Assembly (NCBI GenBank): GCA_008828725.1
Contig: MEHQ01001636.1
Coordinates: forward strand, 244,450-308,449
Length of the DNA: 64,000 nucleotides
Reading direction: 5' to 3'
Source: Saccharina japonica
Taxonomy: Eukaryota; Sar; Phaeophyceae; Laminariales; Laminariaceae
Of the stretch, positions 1 through 11,402 are shown piece after piece; within the stretch, counting starts at the first letter, position 1; every line of letters starts with the position of its first letter. Position numbers and translations under genes: made by a program. Under the pieces are notes generated by a model that searched no databases, was not told where the DNA came from, and worked only from the letters and a program-made list of their open reading frames with translations.

Positions 1-30
1 GGGGGGGAGGGAGGGAGGGAGGGAAAGGAG
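1..30. repeat. G-rich (GGGA)n tract
   Basis: The window opens with a purine tract built from GGGA units after a run of seven G. It is the right side of a longer simple repeat cut by the window edge. Confidence 0.8.
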
Positions 31-2555
31 GACGGAGTCCACCCGAGCCCACACCACTTATCGGATCATCAGTGGACGGGCGGTCCTTGTTTGTTTCATC
101 TTGTTCTGCCTTCAGCAGTTTTTTCGGTGTGGTCGGGGCGTTTCGCGCAAGACGTTACGGCATTGAATATCGAAACGTAACACAGGACACGAACAACAAA
201 ATACACAGCATGGGACAAGGATCCCACCCTTTTACCCCGGCGGCAGCTTGGGCTGCTTTATACCAGATACGACCGATGCCGCCGTAATTGTCACCTTTTC
301 CCGACACCCCCCCCCCCTCTCAAGTCTAAAAAAAAAGCAGGGGTACTCCTTTTTGGGACCCGGAGATAGCGCAAGAAAAAAATGATAAGTTTAGTTCATC
401 AGCAGTCCACGAGTAATGTTAGAGCACATCGGTACGGGTGGGGGATCGTGCTGCGCCCGTTTCTCCCCCGCGACTCCTCGTTTTGTAGTTTCGGAAATCA
501 ACTCGTACGTATATAAGGAAACAAACCAACAGAAAAGCGGCTTTTCTTTCTTCAAGCTTCTTTTTGACGCGCTTTTCAGAGGAAACACACTCACTCCTCG
601 CCAACCACGAGATTACTGGTACCAGGGTAGATGGATAGATGGATAGATATGCGGGGAGGGGTGGATGTAATTAATTAATTAATCACTTGAGCTTCGTATT
701 CTAAAATAGTGAGGATTCATTAATTTTGACGCAAGAGGGACACGATATAATCCCGCAACCATGCACAACAGGTGGCCTTGCTGTAAACGTCACCTTTCTA
801 TCGTCAATTTTCTCTTCTCAAGTCCGACGAGGGCCAAGTGCATATGCATGCGCAGGCTCAAAAAGCACGGCCGACACAACCCGATATTTTTTGTGGCAAA
901 TGAATACCTGGTACAGCTGTTCGTCGTCTCTTATGGGGCGCGCGGTCTCGGTCTTCCGGTCGTGTTTCGGACTTCAATTTACGTTGCTGGTATGTACCAT
1001 CAGGTATACTGGTACACCACCAGTACCAGCAGTTGAATAGTAAACATTACACCTGGTATATACTATTTTTACAACATGTCACCTCCATCGAGGGGTCGTG
1101 TTGGAAGTACACGCCCCCCTCTCGTTCACGTTTCATCTTCTCAGTTTTTCCTCTTGGGCAACCCCTATATATGGCCTAGGATCACCATGTATACCATCTT
1201 CTTTCCGACGGTCAAGGTCACACGATTTCGTCTCACAACGACTCGGGCGTTGCCTCTTTCTTTTGAACAGTGCCGCGGCTGGTTTTCAGTTCGTGGGTTC
1301 ATCATTGCCTATATACTATATCCATCGTCAGCAGCACGCTGATGCGAAATCTAGACGTCAATATCGTATACCAGGTACTGATTTGTAGTATGTACCGTAC
1401 GAGGTTTTCCCGCGTTCGTTTCCCGTCGGTTCTGTTTTCTTCAGTGTTGGCACGAAAAAAGGAAAATAATACGTCAACAATGTTGCGTTCCGTTTATATA
1501 TCGTACAGACAACAGTAAATAAGCTCATCAAAGTTGTACGCAGTATATACGTACAGTCAGTAGCACTCAGGTACCTGGTGCACGGAGAACAAGGGAAAAG
1601 AGGGGAATCCCATCCCCATCTATATATTGATAACAAACAAACAAAAAAACACATCAGCTGTGAGAGAGATTATTTATACTGGTACCAGGTATGTATCACA
1701 TGCATATTTGTCTTGGTTTCAACAATGGGAAGTTCAAGATATTGCGGGGATATAATTTCCGCCATGGAATACCCCAAACAAAAACTGACACTGAATGATA
1801 AACACGCCTCTGACGATACTCAAGAAGGGTCCATATATATACAGTAGGTGCCACGAGAGCACAGGCCGCCTTCACATTTATTTTCGCTTTTTATTAATAG
1901 GAACACGAGGCAATCCGGTCACCCCTGTCGTAAAACATTTTTCCACGCGTTTTTTAATGGTTACCAGGTATACCTTTTCACCCCTGCTTCCGCTACCCCT
2001 TCCGCCTCACCAGATAACCGACTAAAAGGAAACAAGTTGATGCTTGGGAAGGATGAAGAACACGACGAGGTGACATGCGCGAAAGAAAATGAGGCAGCAG
2101 GAAACCCACCAAACACGAAGACGCCAGTTTTCGCTGAGAATCTTCTTCGTTTTGTTTTAGCGCAACGGAACGCTATTTTAGGGTAGCTGCTGCCATATGG
2201 CGAGACAACGCGAAACGAAGAAGAGAAGAGAGACACAGCCGAGACTCCGGTATTCGCTGATCGTATCGCCCTTTCTTTCGTCTGAGCGCGCGTGACAAAT
2301 AAATGCCAATAATGCACACAAAATATCAAGACGATATACAAAAAAAAAGTATCGAGAAAAAGGATGCCATTAATAGTACAAGTTTTCGCCGGAGAATCTG
2401 GGACGGCTTCTTGCACGACACCACATGGTGGGTCGCATGAACAAAACAGCTCAACACGCAGCCACCTATCGCCTTCTTCACAATTCCGCTTCCACCGTCA
2501 GACTGGCGATCTATTTCCCACCAAGTCGAGATACCTCCTCCCCCTACCGCCCCCN
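31..2555. other. Noncoding stretch without recognisable gene
   Basis: No open frame here resembles a known family and none has convincing splice borders. The stretch holds several copies of the motif TACCAGGTA or its complement (near 1,005, 1,370, 1,683 and 1,964) and T/A microsatellites (TTAA repeats near 670). It ends in a C run with one N at 2,555. Confidence 0.5.
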
Positions 2556-2567
2556 GGCGGGGGGCGG

Positions 2568-2847
2568 GTCGAGCGGTTTCCAATTTCCCTCGGCGAGCTC
2601 CTCGGCGGTGGCAGCAGTGGCGGTGACAGCTAAGGGGAAGAGGAAGGGCGGCACTGGGCTTGACGACGTGAGGGCGAGGAGGAACAGGTCGGAAGACGAC
2701 GGTGACGGGGGTGACTGCGGCAGCGTCGGTGGCGGCGGCGGCGGTGGTGGTGGGTTTGTCGTGAAGAACCCTCTCTTCGACACAAGTAACGCGCGAGCCG
2801 TAGGGCGACAGCCGAGAATGAGAGGACAGAAGGAGGCCCCCAGATAA
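2568..2847 (+). CDS. Possible C-terminal exon, hypothetical protein (weak)
   Basis: An open frame ends at 2,847 and reads as a basic and acidic stretch, then a run of glycines, then a short tail containing KNPLFD. Such a tail would fit the cytoplasmic end of a membrane protein, but no family is recognised. The upstream side runs into the N at 2,555, so no start or acceptor can be chosen. The same frame recurs at 4,474-4,753 in the second tandem copy. The opposite strand is also open over this stretch (224 codons, proline- and histidine-rich), as expected of GC-rich repeat DNA, so the coding call is tentative. Confidence 0.2.
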
Positions 2848-2910
2848 ACAAAGAGCGGCGGGTGGGTCGATGGGAGGGATAAGCGGGGGGAAGGGGGGGG
2901 GGGGGGGGTC

Positions 2911-2996
2911 GAGGGGTGTACCCCAAGCCGCTACGGTGATGTCCAGATGTTCCGAGGGGTGTACCCCAAGCCGCTACGGTGATGTCCAGATGTTCC
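2911..2996. repeat. 43-bp direct repeat, two copies
   Basis: A 43-bp unit beginning GAGGGGTGTACCCCAAGC occurs twice head to tail at 2,911 and 2,954. It lies inside the 1.9-kb duplication and so recurs at 4,817-4,902. Confidence 0.9.
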
Positions 2997-3356
2997 GATG
3001 GAAACAATGATAGATGTGTGGATGGATGGATGAATGGATGGATGGAGTCTGTAGATGTCCGGATCGGTTCCGTTGTGCCTGTCGTTAACCAGTCGAGAAG
3101 CATCGACGCGTCCATAAGGAGGGCGGTGACGGGGAGGAGGGTAAGGAGAGAGGGGGGGGTCGATATGTTACGCTGTCGCTGGGCCGGACGATTTCTGGCT
3201 GGAAACAAGTTCCCAGACGTTGTATGGGGTGTTCTCGCGAAGCGCAAGCAAGCGCGTGTCTTTCTTACGTGTCCCGAACGAATGTGCCGTACACACGGTC
3301 GCAACTTCTACCGGCAGCACCATCTAGCTCTCGGCGTCCTTACAGAGGTGCTAACG

Positions 3357-3440
3357 GGGGGGGGGGGGGTGTACTCATGTCGTGCACGGCCGTAGTTGTA
3401 TGACCGCAGACCCTCGCATCCCTATTCCCTTCACTTGGAC
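3357..3440 (-). mobile_element. Poly-C-tailed short element, 3' fragment
   Basis: On the minus strand this reads through the conserved 3' end of the short repeat family (GGTCATACGACTA-like block, then ATGAGTAC) into a C run. Only the last 80 bases or so are kept. The same fragment recurs at 5,263-5,346 in the tandem copy. Confidence 0.6.
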
Positions 3441-4461
3441 TTCCTATTGAATATCATGGAATAACGTATGGGGATAATATCCCAGTGGGTCAAATTAAAA
3501 AAATAACTCATGGGGGATGCTATGAGATTCGATATGACCCCCACGGGATATTCCATGGGAAAGGTGAGGGGCGGGGGCGCGGGAGGGGCGAGGGCAGGGG
3601 TGCGAAAGAACCGCGGAGAAACCGCGGAGGCACCCGCGATTGCGTGTGAAGCAAGCAGCTGCTGCCAAAGGCGTTCGTTGTTGGTGATAGCACCTTCCGC
3701 AACAACCCTTAAGATCGAACAGGCTGTAGTTTGGCCCCCTTGACTGACCCGCCCACTTCCACACTAAAACTGGTATAATATGGTCTATGCAGGCCTTGAC
3801 GCTCCCAAAATACCGGTTTCCTTGTAGCTACGAAACGACCGGTCTCCCCGTTGCGTATTAGGTTTAGGCGTACCAGGTATCTGGTACGGCAGAAAGCTCA
3901 GTGCTTTACGTTACTCGAGTACTCGTGTGTATGTATATACCCGGTATTTGTATGCGCGACGCAACATGAAAAGTATCAGTGTGCCTGGTGTATGGTGTAG
4001 TTGATGTTACGTCCGCGGCTTGTTGTTTCGGGTTTTTCTTGTGGTATGTTTTTTCGTTGTGTTTATTTAGCCGCATGTCAGTTTTGTTGCGAAGGGGCAT
4101 GCACGCATAATATGTAGAGCAGATGGATAGCATTGACGATTTGCATGCATCCACTTATTACTATATGTAGCATTGCGGATGCATTATATCGGTATACGAA
4201 GTAGTAGACTACAGTAAGTGGTAGCATGCACATGTAGGCTACAGCGGTGCGGATGCATTTCATATAGTTTAATACGTAGCTTGCATATGTAGTGATAGGC
4301 GCCTTTATTACGGTGTAGTAGTGAATGCATGTTGATATCTAACAGTACGGATGCAATCACTAGTTAGCAACATGCAGATGTATTATACAGCGCAGCTGCA
4401 TTCCTCTGGGGAACCATTGAAGGAAGGAGGTGGGCGGGGGGCGGGGTGGGATTATACCTAC

Positions 4462-6367
4462 GGCGGGGGGCGGGTCGAGCGGTTTCCAATTTCCCTCGGC
4501 GAGCTCCTCGGCGGTGGCAGCAGTGGCGGTGACAGCTAAGGGGAAGAGGAAGGGCGGCACTGGGCTTGACGACGTGAGGGCGAGGAGGAACAGGTCGGAA
4601 GACGACGGTGACGGGGGTGACTGCGGCAGCGTCGGTGGCGGCGGCGGCGGTGGTGGTGGGTTTGTCGTGAAGAACCCTCTCTTCGACACAAGTAACGCGC
4701 GAGCCGTAGGGCGACAGCCGAGAATGAGAGGACAGAAGGAGGCCCCCAGATAAACAAAGAGCGGCGGGTGGGTCGATGGGAGGGATAAGCGGGGGGAAGG
4801 GGGGGGGGGGGGGGTCGAGGGGTGTACCCCAAGCCGCTACGGTGATGTCCAGATGTTCCGAGGGGTGTACCCCAAGCCGCTACGGTGATGTCCAGATGTT
4901 CCGATGGAAACAATGATAGATGTGTGGATGGATGGATGAATGGATGGATGGAGTCTGTAGATGTCCGGATCGGTTCCGTTGTGCCTGTCGTTAACCAGTC
5001 GAGAAGCATCGACGCGTCCATAAGGAGGGCGGTGACGGGGAGGAGGGTAAGGAGAGAGGGGGGGGTCGATATGTTACGCTGTCGCTGGGCCGGACGATTT
5101 CTGGCTGGAAACAAGTTCCCAGACGTTGTATGGGGTGTTCTCGCGAAGCGCAAGCAAGCGCGTGTCTTTCTTACGTGTCCCGAACGAATGTGCCGTACAC
5201 ACGGTCGCAACTTCTACCGGCAGCACCATCTAGCTCTCGGCGTCCTTACAGAGGTGCTAACGGGGGGGGGGGGGGTGTACTCATGTCGTGCACGGCCGTA
5301 GTTGTATGACCGCAGACCCTCGCATCCCTATTCCCTTCACTTGGACTTCCTATTGAATATCATGGAATAACGTATGGGGATAATATCCCAGTGGGTCAAA
5401 TTAAAAAAATAACTCATGGGGGATGCTATGAGATTCGATATGACCCCCACGGGATATTCCATGGGAAAGGTGAGGGGCGGGGGCGCGGGAGGGGCGAGGG
5501 CAGGGGTGCGAAAGAACCGCGGAGAAACCGCGGAGGCACCCGCGATTGCGTGTGAAGCAAGCAGCTGCTGCCAAAGGCGTTCGTTGTTGGTGATAGCACC
5601 TTCCGCAACAACCCTTAAGATCGAACAGGCTGTAGTTTGGCCCCCTTGACTGACCCGCCCACTTCCACACTAAAACTGGTATAATATGGTCTATGCAGGC
5701 CTTGACGCTCCCAAAATACCGGTTTCCTTGTAGCTACGAAACGACCGGTCTCCCCGTTGCGTATTAGGTTTAGGCGTACCAGGTATCTGGTACGGCAGAA
5801 AGCTCAGTGCTTTACGTTACTCGAGTACTCGTGTGTATGTATATACCCGGTATTTGTATGCGCGACGCAACATGAAAAGTATCAGTGTGCCTGGTGTATG
5901 GTGTAGTTGATGTTACGTCCGCGGCTTGTTGTTTCGGGTTTTTCTTGTGGTATGTTTTTTCGTTGTGTTTATTTAGCCGCATGTCAGTTTTGTTGCGAAG
6001 GGGCATGCACGCATAATATGTAGAGCAGATGGATAGCATTGACGATTTGCATGCATCCACTTATTACTATATGTAGCATTGCGGATGCATTATATCGGTA
6101 TACGAAGTAGTAGACTACAGTAAGTGGTAGCATGCACATGTAGGCTACAGCGGTGCGGATGCATTTCATATAGTTTAATACGTAGCTTGCATATGTAGTG
6201 ATAGGCGCCTTTATTACGGTGTAGTAGTGAATGCATGTTGATATCTAACAGTACGGATGCAATCACTAGTTAGCAACATGCAGATGTATTATACAGCGCA
6301 GCTGCATTCCTCTGGGGAACCATTGAAGGAAGGAGGTGGGCGGGGGGCGGGGTGGGATTATACCTAC
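4462..6367. repeat. 1,906-bp tandem duplication, copy 2
   Basis: Second copy of the block at 2,556-4,461. After it the sequence runs on without a break into the 9-bp minisatellite at 6.48 kb, so this copy has a natural right flank, whereas copy 1 has the N on its left. Confidence 0.95.
5263..5346 (-). mobile_element. Poly-C-tailed short element, 3' fragment (tandem copy)
   Basis: Identical to the fragment at 3,357-3,440 because it lies in the second copy of the 1,906-bp duplication. Confidence 0.6.
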
Positions 6368-6474
6368 CCCACGCCTTGCACCGAAGATCCCCCACCCCCG
6401 ACTGACGGTTTGGGCCTGTGGAAGTATTTACCAACTTCGGGACTGCTAGACATCGATGGGAACGGTCGAATATG

Positions 6475-6600
6475 TGGCGGTGCCTGCGGTGCCTGCGGCG
6501 CCTGCGGTGCCTGCGGTGCCTGGGGCGCGTACGGCGCGTGCGGCGCGTGCGGAGCGTGCGGAGCGTGCGGAGCGTGCGGCGCCTGCGGCGTGTCGAGCGG
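6475..6600. repeat. 9-bp minisatellite (GCCTGCGGY / GCGTGCGGM)
   Basis: About 13 units of 9 bases with drift from GCCTGCGGT to GCGTGCGGA. It opens reading frames on both strands (Pro-Gln-Ala and Pro-His-Ala repeats on minus; Cys-Gly-Ala on plus), so the long frames here should not be taken as genes. Confidence 0.85.
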
Positions 6601-6699
6601 AGGGCACGTCGGGGTGGGAAGAACTATGGATACCTCCGGTATTGTGTCCCCTTCCTTCCGCTCCTCGCGTGGGTGCGGCTGGTAGCGACGGATCGTGTA

Positions 6700-7400
6700 G
6701 TCTCTGGGGTTGCTGCTGATACTATCGAAATTGCTGTTGTTGCTTGTACCGCTGCGGATGTTATCCCTGTCGCTGCCGCCACCCCCGTCGCCGCCGCCGC
6801 CGCCGCCACCGCCGCTACTGCTGCTGCTGCTGCCTCTATCGCTGTTGCTGTCGCTGTCGCTGCTCCTGCTGCTGCAGTCGCTGCTGATTTTGTTGTTGCC
6901 AATGTTGTTGTTGTCGTCGTCGTCGTCGTTGTTCACTCTACTGTCGTTGACGGTGTGGATGCTGCAGCCATCGCTGCTCTCGTTGCTGCTGCTGCTGCTG
7001 CTGTTTCTTCTGTGGTACCTCATGTTTATTCTGCTGACGATGTCGTCGTTGTTGTTGTCGCTGTTGTTGACGTTGTCGTTGTCGTTGTCGTTGGTGTTGC
7101 TGTTGTCCACGTTGCTGATGCTGTTGGTGTCGCTCTCGTTCTTGTTGATGCTGTCGTTGTAGTTATTGTTGACATTGTTTTTGTTGCTGTTGTTGCTGCT
7201 GCTGCGGTCATCGATGCCTGAGCCCTTGCTGCTGCTGCTGCTACTACTACCGCTGCTGCTTATTCTGTTGTATCTGCTGTCCTTGCTGCTGCTGTTGCTG
7301 CTGTGTACACTGTTGCTGTTGGTAATGCTGCTAGTGCTTCGGATGATGCTGATGCCGCCGCCGATGCTGCTGATGTCGCCAACTGCAGCCTCATTGATAC
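6700..7400. repeat. Degenerate CTG/GTT trinucleotide-rich tract
   Basis: About 700 bases made almost only of CTG, GTT, GTC and CCG triplets in one register. A 410-codon minus-strand frame (6,364-7,596) runs through it as Ser/Asn/Asp-rich low complexity, and several plus frames are open too (poly-Leu, poly-Val/Ala). Simultaneous openness in many frames is a property of the repeat and not evidence of a gene. A real Asn/Ser-rich protein cannot be excluded. Confidence 0.8.
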
Positions 7401-7706
7401 CAGACTCGACTCCGCCAGCGCTACTTCCAGAGGAGTCGGCCGTGTCCGTGGGCGATCGACACTGAGGAAAGGGACGTACGAGAAAAAAAATCAAGCACGA
7501 ACGCAAGCATGAGCGAACGTGTGATGAACGCGACGAGCGCGGCGGTGGCGGCGGTGGCGACAGCGTGGGCGGGGGGTGGGGGCTGAGGGGGATCAAAGCT
7601 GGGAAACGAGGAAGCGAGCGGTTACCCTAACGGAGCACATGATACGTACGAACAGGGGAGAAAGCACATTCGTCCTTTTTCTCTGTTCATCGTGTATTAT
7701 ACATTT

Positions 7707-8627
7707 CTTTACAGTGCGGTCCTCTACAGTATGGTCAATTGCAGTGTGGTTCATTACAGCACGGTCCATCCGCAACAGTGCGGTCCACCACAGTGCGGTC
7801 AACCACAGTGCGGTCAACTGCAGTGCGGTCCACTACAGTGCGTTCGACTACAGTGCGGTCCACTACATTGCGGTCCACTACAGTGCGGTCCAATACAGTG
7901 CGGTCCGCCACAGTGCGGTCCGCCACAGTGCGGTCCGCCACAGTGCAGTCAACTACAGTGCGGTTAACTACAGTGCGATCCACTACAGCACGGTCCACTA
8001 TAGTGCGGTCCATCACAGTGCGGTCGACCACAGTGCGGTCAACTACAGTGCGGTCAACTACAGTGCGTTCCACTACAGTGCGGCCCACTACAGTGCGGTC
8101 CACTACAGTGCGGTCGACCACAGTGCGGTCAACTACAGTGCGTTCCACTACAGTGCGGTCCACTGCAGCACGGTCCACTATAGTGCGGTCCATCACAGTG
8201 TGGTCGACCATAGTGCGGTCAACTACAGTACGGTCAACTGCAGTGCGGTCCACTGCAGCACGGTCCACTATAGTGTGGTCCATCACAGTGCGGTCGACCA
8301 CAGTGCGGTCAACTACAGTGCGGTCAACTACAATGCGTTCAACTACAGTGCGGCCCACTACAGTGCGGTCCACTACAGTGCGGTCGACCATAGTGCGGTC
8401 AACTACAGTGCGGTCAACTGCAGTGCGTTCCACTACAGTGCGGTCCACTGCAGCACGGTCCACTATAGTGCGGTCCATCACAGTGCGGTCGACCACAGTG
8501 CGGTCAACTACAGTGCGGTCAACTACAGTGCGGTCCACTACAGCACGGCCCACTACAGTGAGGTCCACCACAGAGTGCGGTCGACCACAGCGCGGTCCAC
8601 TACCTACAGCACGGCGCACTACAGCAA
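7707..8627. repeat. 15-bp minisatellite (CAGTGCGGTCNACTA)n
   Basis: About 60 units of 15 bases, consensus CAGTGCGGTCCACTA with CAACTA, GACCA, CAGCACGG and similar variants. Higher-order repeats of several units are visible (for example a block with CACTGCAGCACGGTCCACTATAGT recurs). Because 15 is a multiple of three and the unit lacks stops in most registers, long frames are open on both strands (up to 356 codons). Confidence 0.95.
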
Positions 8628-8770
8628 GGCGCATGCTACGGTATGATAGAGGTGCACCGTGTTTTTTGTGAGGGTGGTTCACGTGAGGAGCTCTCAAATA
8701 CCTCGCCCCCCGAAAACTGTTTTTGGAGCGAAAACATAGTGCTACGTACCCGATGGGCAATCCGGTGGCC

Positions 8771-8859
8771 TTAACCCATTCAGAACGGAAAAAAATCATC
8801 CCACACTATTTCCAAGTAGTTTGTCCCCAAAAACGAGAGACCGGTTCTTAAGGGGTTAA
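8771..8859. mobile_element. piggyBac-like MITE (TTAA-flanked), copy 1
   Basis: Flanked by TTAA on both sides with inverted ends (TTAACCCATTCAGAAC on the left, GTTCTTAAGGGGTTAA on the right). A TTAA target and CCC/GGG termini are the hallmark of piggyBac-superfamily elements. Two relatives lie at 24,302 and 27,307 and share the inner block TTTGTCCCCAAA. Confidence 0.6.
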
Positions 8860-8867
8860 GCGAGGGT

Positions 8868-8928
8868 GGTCGACTTTTTTTTTTTTCGACATCTCACAGA
8901 ATTTTTTGTTCGTTAGGGGGGGGGGGGG
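8868..8928. repeat. Dispersed repeat ending in poly-G, also at 43.2 kb
   Basis: The block CGAGGGTGGTCG, T run, CGACATCTCACAGAATTTTT, then a G run recurs inverted at about 43,185-43,255. The match covers some 65 bases. Its family is unknown; both copies end in a G/C homopolymer like the other repeats of this region. Confidence 0.6.
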
Positions 8929-9143
8929 TTAGGGCCCGAATTAACGAGTATAAAATAAATTCAATTTGGAAAAAATAAAATTCAAATTCGCTTTTCATTG
9001 GTCAACACACGCACCAGCACCAAATATTATGCCCCAAGATCCTAATATTTGGTGCTGGTGCGTGTGTTGACCAATGAAAAGCGGATTTGATTTTTTTTTT
9101 TCCAAATTGATTTTTTTTCTTCTTCGTTAATACGGGCCCTTAC
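8929..9143. mobile_element. Palindromic MITE with long inverted repeats
   Basis: Ends TTAGGGCCCGAATTAACGA and, inverted, TAAGGGCCCGTATTAACGA. The inner arms include a perfect 33-bp inverted repeat (8,998-9,030 against 9,049-9,081) around an 18-base loop. The whole 215 bases could fold into one hairpin. No coding capacity. Confidence 0.8.
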
Positions 9144-9466
9144 TAAAACCAAGTGAAAAAAATAAAAATAAGGATATTTTTTTTTCCATTTTCTTATTTC
9201 ATCATGTGATCACAACGGTTGCAACGGTTTTCTATTCCGACCTCTGGGGGTGTGGTGTGTCGTTTTCTCTTTTTTCTGGACGCCCCTGGGTTAAGTGTAA
9301 AAACGAAAAACACTGCAACAATACAATATTGCTGTAATGAAATTCCGACGGTTTTGGATGAAGGATAGCCCCGTCATCCCGAAAACATTTCAGCCAAGAA
9401 ACGGTATACCTCCTCTATCGCAGCACGCGCCGCACGGTCCACTACACAGTGCGGTCCACCACAGTG

Positions 9467-10491
9467 CGGTAGTTAGAGAGGGTACGTACGTTTGGGGGGC
9501 CAAGCGTTGCTGACTGACGATTAGTGTACTCACTCAACTAAAGATTGTTGAACTTCACCCAAGGGCGTAAAAAAAAAAGAGAAAACGACACCACACTCGT
9601 ATGGTCCATCCGGGACATTACTTCCATTCACGTTTTATACTATACCGAGTTTAACAAATAAAGTTGAACCTTGAAAATTGTATATTCGTGATCGCAAAGA
9701 CAAGACGAATCTATGCTGAGATTTTGAACGAAAACAAAATTTCACACTAATAACAAGTAATTATGCAACACAGCATCAAGAAAAAAAACACCAAGACCGG
9801 CCAAAATTGGCCAAAATCAGTCGTTTTGGGATAAATCCTCAATAACTAACGCAATTTCGCTTTCCAGGAAAAACGAAAAAAAAGCCCTGCGCGTATGGCT
9901 TCAATTCATCGTTTGCCGCCCTCTAAAATAAAATCCCACACACAATTATTTAATGTAAACTTGAACAAAACGACCTCCAAAATCCGTATTTTTGCCGATA
10001 TCTCCGTCAGTTCATCGTTTTTTTTCAAACAGAAAAAAAGCGCCCAGGGCGCAAATGTGACGAAGCTAAGCTAAATACACAGTTCTATAATATTGTGTGG
10101 CCAACATCTACAATCCACCTAAGCTTGCGACGCAGAAAATTTCACGTTTTTTGCAAAACATCAGGCTTAAATAATAATAATTAATAAAAAAAATCGACGC
10201 TGTTATTATCTCCGTCTCGAGAGGGCCGTTTAAGAGGATGCTCTGTTTTTTCAAAACAACGCTACGCCAATAACCCCGAGATAAGTGTCCTTGGTGATGG
10301 GGCAATTCTGGAGTATTTGATCGGCCGGACGGACTATATATAGGAAGGTCAGCAATGAAAAAACAAACCGGCATCGTGTGATCAACAGAACGAAATGACG
10401 CGAAAACGACTGTTTTTTTTTTTTTTGCATATTTTTGTTCCTTTTTCTTTCACTTGTTTAGAGACCCCCTTATTTTGTTTTCGCTGGTGGG
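9467..10491. other. AT-rich noncoding stretch
   Basis: No gene recognised. A 40-bp block at about 9,562-9,602 (GACACCACAC next to an A run) matches in inverted orientation the block near 9,250-9,290 inside the preceding transposon, so it is probably another dispersed repeat. The rest is A/T-rich with homopolymers. Confidence 0.5.
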
Positions 10492-10765
10492 GGGGGCGTG
10501 GGAGGGGGGGGGGGGGGTGGTAACTCATGTTTGTGCACGGCGCGTAAGTCATAATGGCCAATAGACCCAATGCATCCCCTTACAATGCCGGACGGCAGCG
10601 CGTTGGGTTTTCAACCAACCAGGCAGACATGGCTTGCACCAAGGCGAAACGCCGTGAGATACTGCGGCGAGTCCGCATGGAGGGTGAGCTGCATCCTGCT
10701 AAGAACCGCCTCTCTGATGCGCGGACTTGCATATGGACGAAGCTTCAATGAGTTAAATTTTAATT
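10492..10765 (-). mobile_element. Poly-C-tailed short element
   Basis: Read on the minus strand: CCTCTGTGAGGCGG-type hairpin region, GCTTGGTGCAAGC block, GGTTGGTGAAAACCCAA, GCATTGTAGGGATGC, the 3' end GGTCAT...ATGAGT, then poly-C. There is no coding frame. Single-base differences from other copies are frequent. Confidence 0.75.
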
Positions 10766-10767
10766 AG

Positions 10768-10915
10768 GGGGGGGGGGGGAGGGGGGGGGGGCGAGGATGA
10801 TACTCGGGGGGGTGACTCATGTTGTGCACGGCGTAGTCATTATGACCATTAGACCCTCGCATCCCTACAATGCCGGACCGGAGCGCGTATGTTTTCAACC
10901 TACCGAGAGCAGGAT
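10768..10915 (-). mobile_element. Poly-C-tailed short element, truncated
   Basis: Second minus-strand copy directly beside the previous one. Only the 3' half is kept, from the AACATACGCGCTCC region to the C run. Poly-G runs on the plus strand border both copies. Confidence 0.7.
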
Positions 10916-11259
10916 AGGGGGGGGGGGGGGGGGTAATTAAAAAAAAAGTTGACTTGTTGTTTCCTCGGATCACAACGGTTCGGTTCTTCCCTCCAATATA
11001 GGGGGGGGGGGGGGTGGGGTATCTGGGATTCAGATCCGCGCACACCCTTGCTTCACGCAATGTTTTCGAAGTCCCTCCTGTGAAAAATGCTTCCAAGCAT
11101 ATATGTGTACCTGGTATACGCTTGTCGTTGCGATAGGCCTAGGCAATCGAATCGTGTACGTCGGGTGGCGCTTACGACATTTCTTAAGACCGTTTTTGGT
11201 GTAAAAGGTGTAGAGCTTCTCATGCGAGTAACCTGAGATAAGGTACCGTAACATTTCTA

Positions 11260-11402
11260 CCCCCCCCCCCCCTAGCAATGTCTGCCTGGTCGGTGAAAAC
11301 CCAACATGCTCCGTCCCGGCATTGTAGGGATGCGAGGATCTATGGTAATATAATACGACTTCGTACGGTCGTGCATGAATATCGAGTACCCCCCCCCCCC
11401 CC
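11260..11402 (+). mobile_element. Poly-C-tailed short element, truncated
   Basis: Plus-strand copy that begins directly after a C run and reads AGCAATGTCTGCCTGGTCGG, the GCATTGTAGGGATGCGAGG block, and a 3' end GTCGTGCATGAATATCGAGT followed by 14 or so C. It appears to have inserted in or next to an existing C tract. Confidence 0.75.

Larger units (their letters stand above)
2556..4461. repeat. 1,906-bp tandem duplication, copy 1
   Basis: Every position compared in this block recurs 1,906 bases further on without a visible difference, including homopolymer lengths and all translated frames. The copy starts directly after the single N at 2,555, in a C/G run. Exact identity plus an N at the border suggests either a very recent duplication or two contig ends that overlap but were not merged. 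Confidence 0.95.
8645..9419. mobile_element. Non-autonomous DNA transposon inserted in the 15-bp minisatellite
   Basis: The minisatellite stops near 8,630 and resumes for about 45 bases at 9,421-9,466, so the intervening 775 bases are an insertion. Its ends are imperfect inverted repeats: GATAGAGGTGCACCGTG on the left, and on the right the complement of GATAGAGGAGGTATACCGT. No transposase frame is present. At least two smaller inverted-repeat elements (8,771-8,859 and 8,929-9,143) are nested inside. Confidence 0.6.

Noticed and set aside
6364-7596. 410-codon minus-strand frame rich in Ser, Asn and Asp
   Set aside because: It follows trinucleotide and 9-bp repeats exactly and competing frames are open on both strands; no domain or splice context supports a gene.
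7707-8627. Possible CRISPR array
   Set aside because: The 15-bp units are contiguous with no unique spacers of constant length; it is a minisatellite in a eukaryotic genome.
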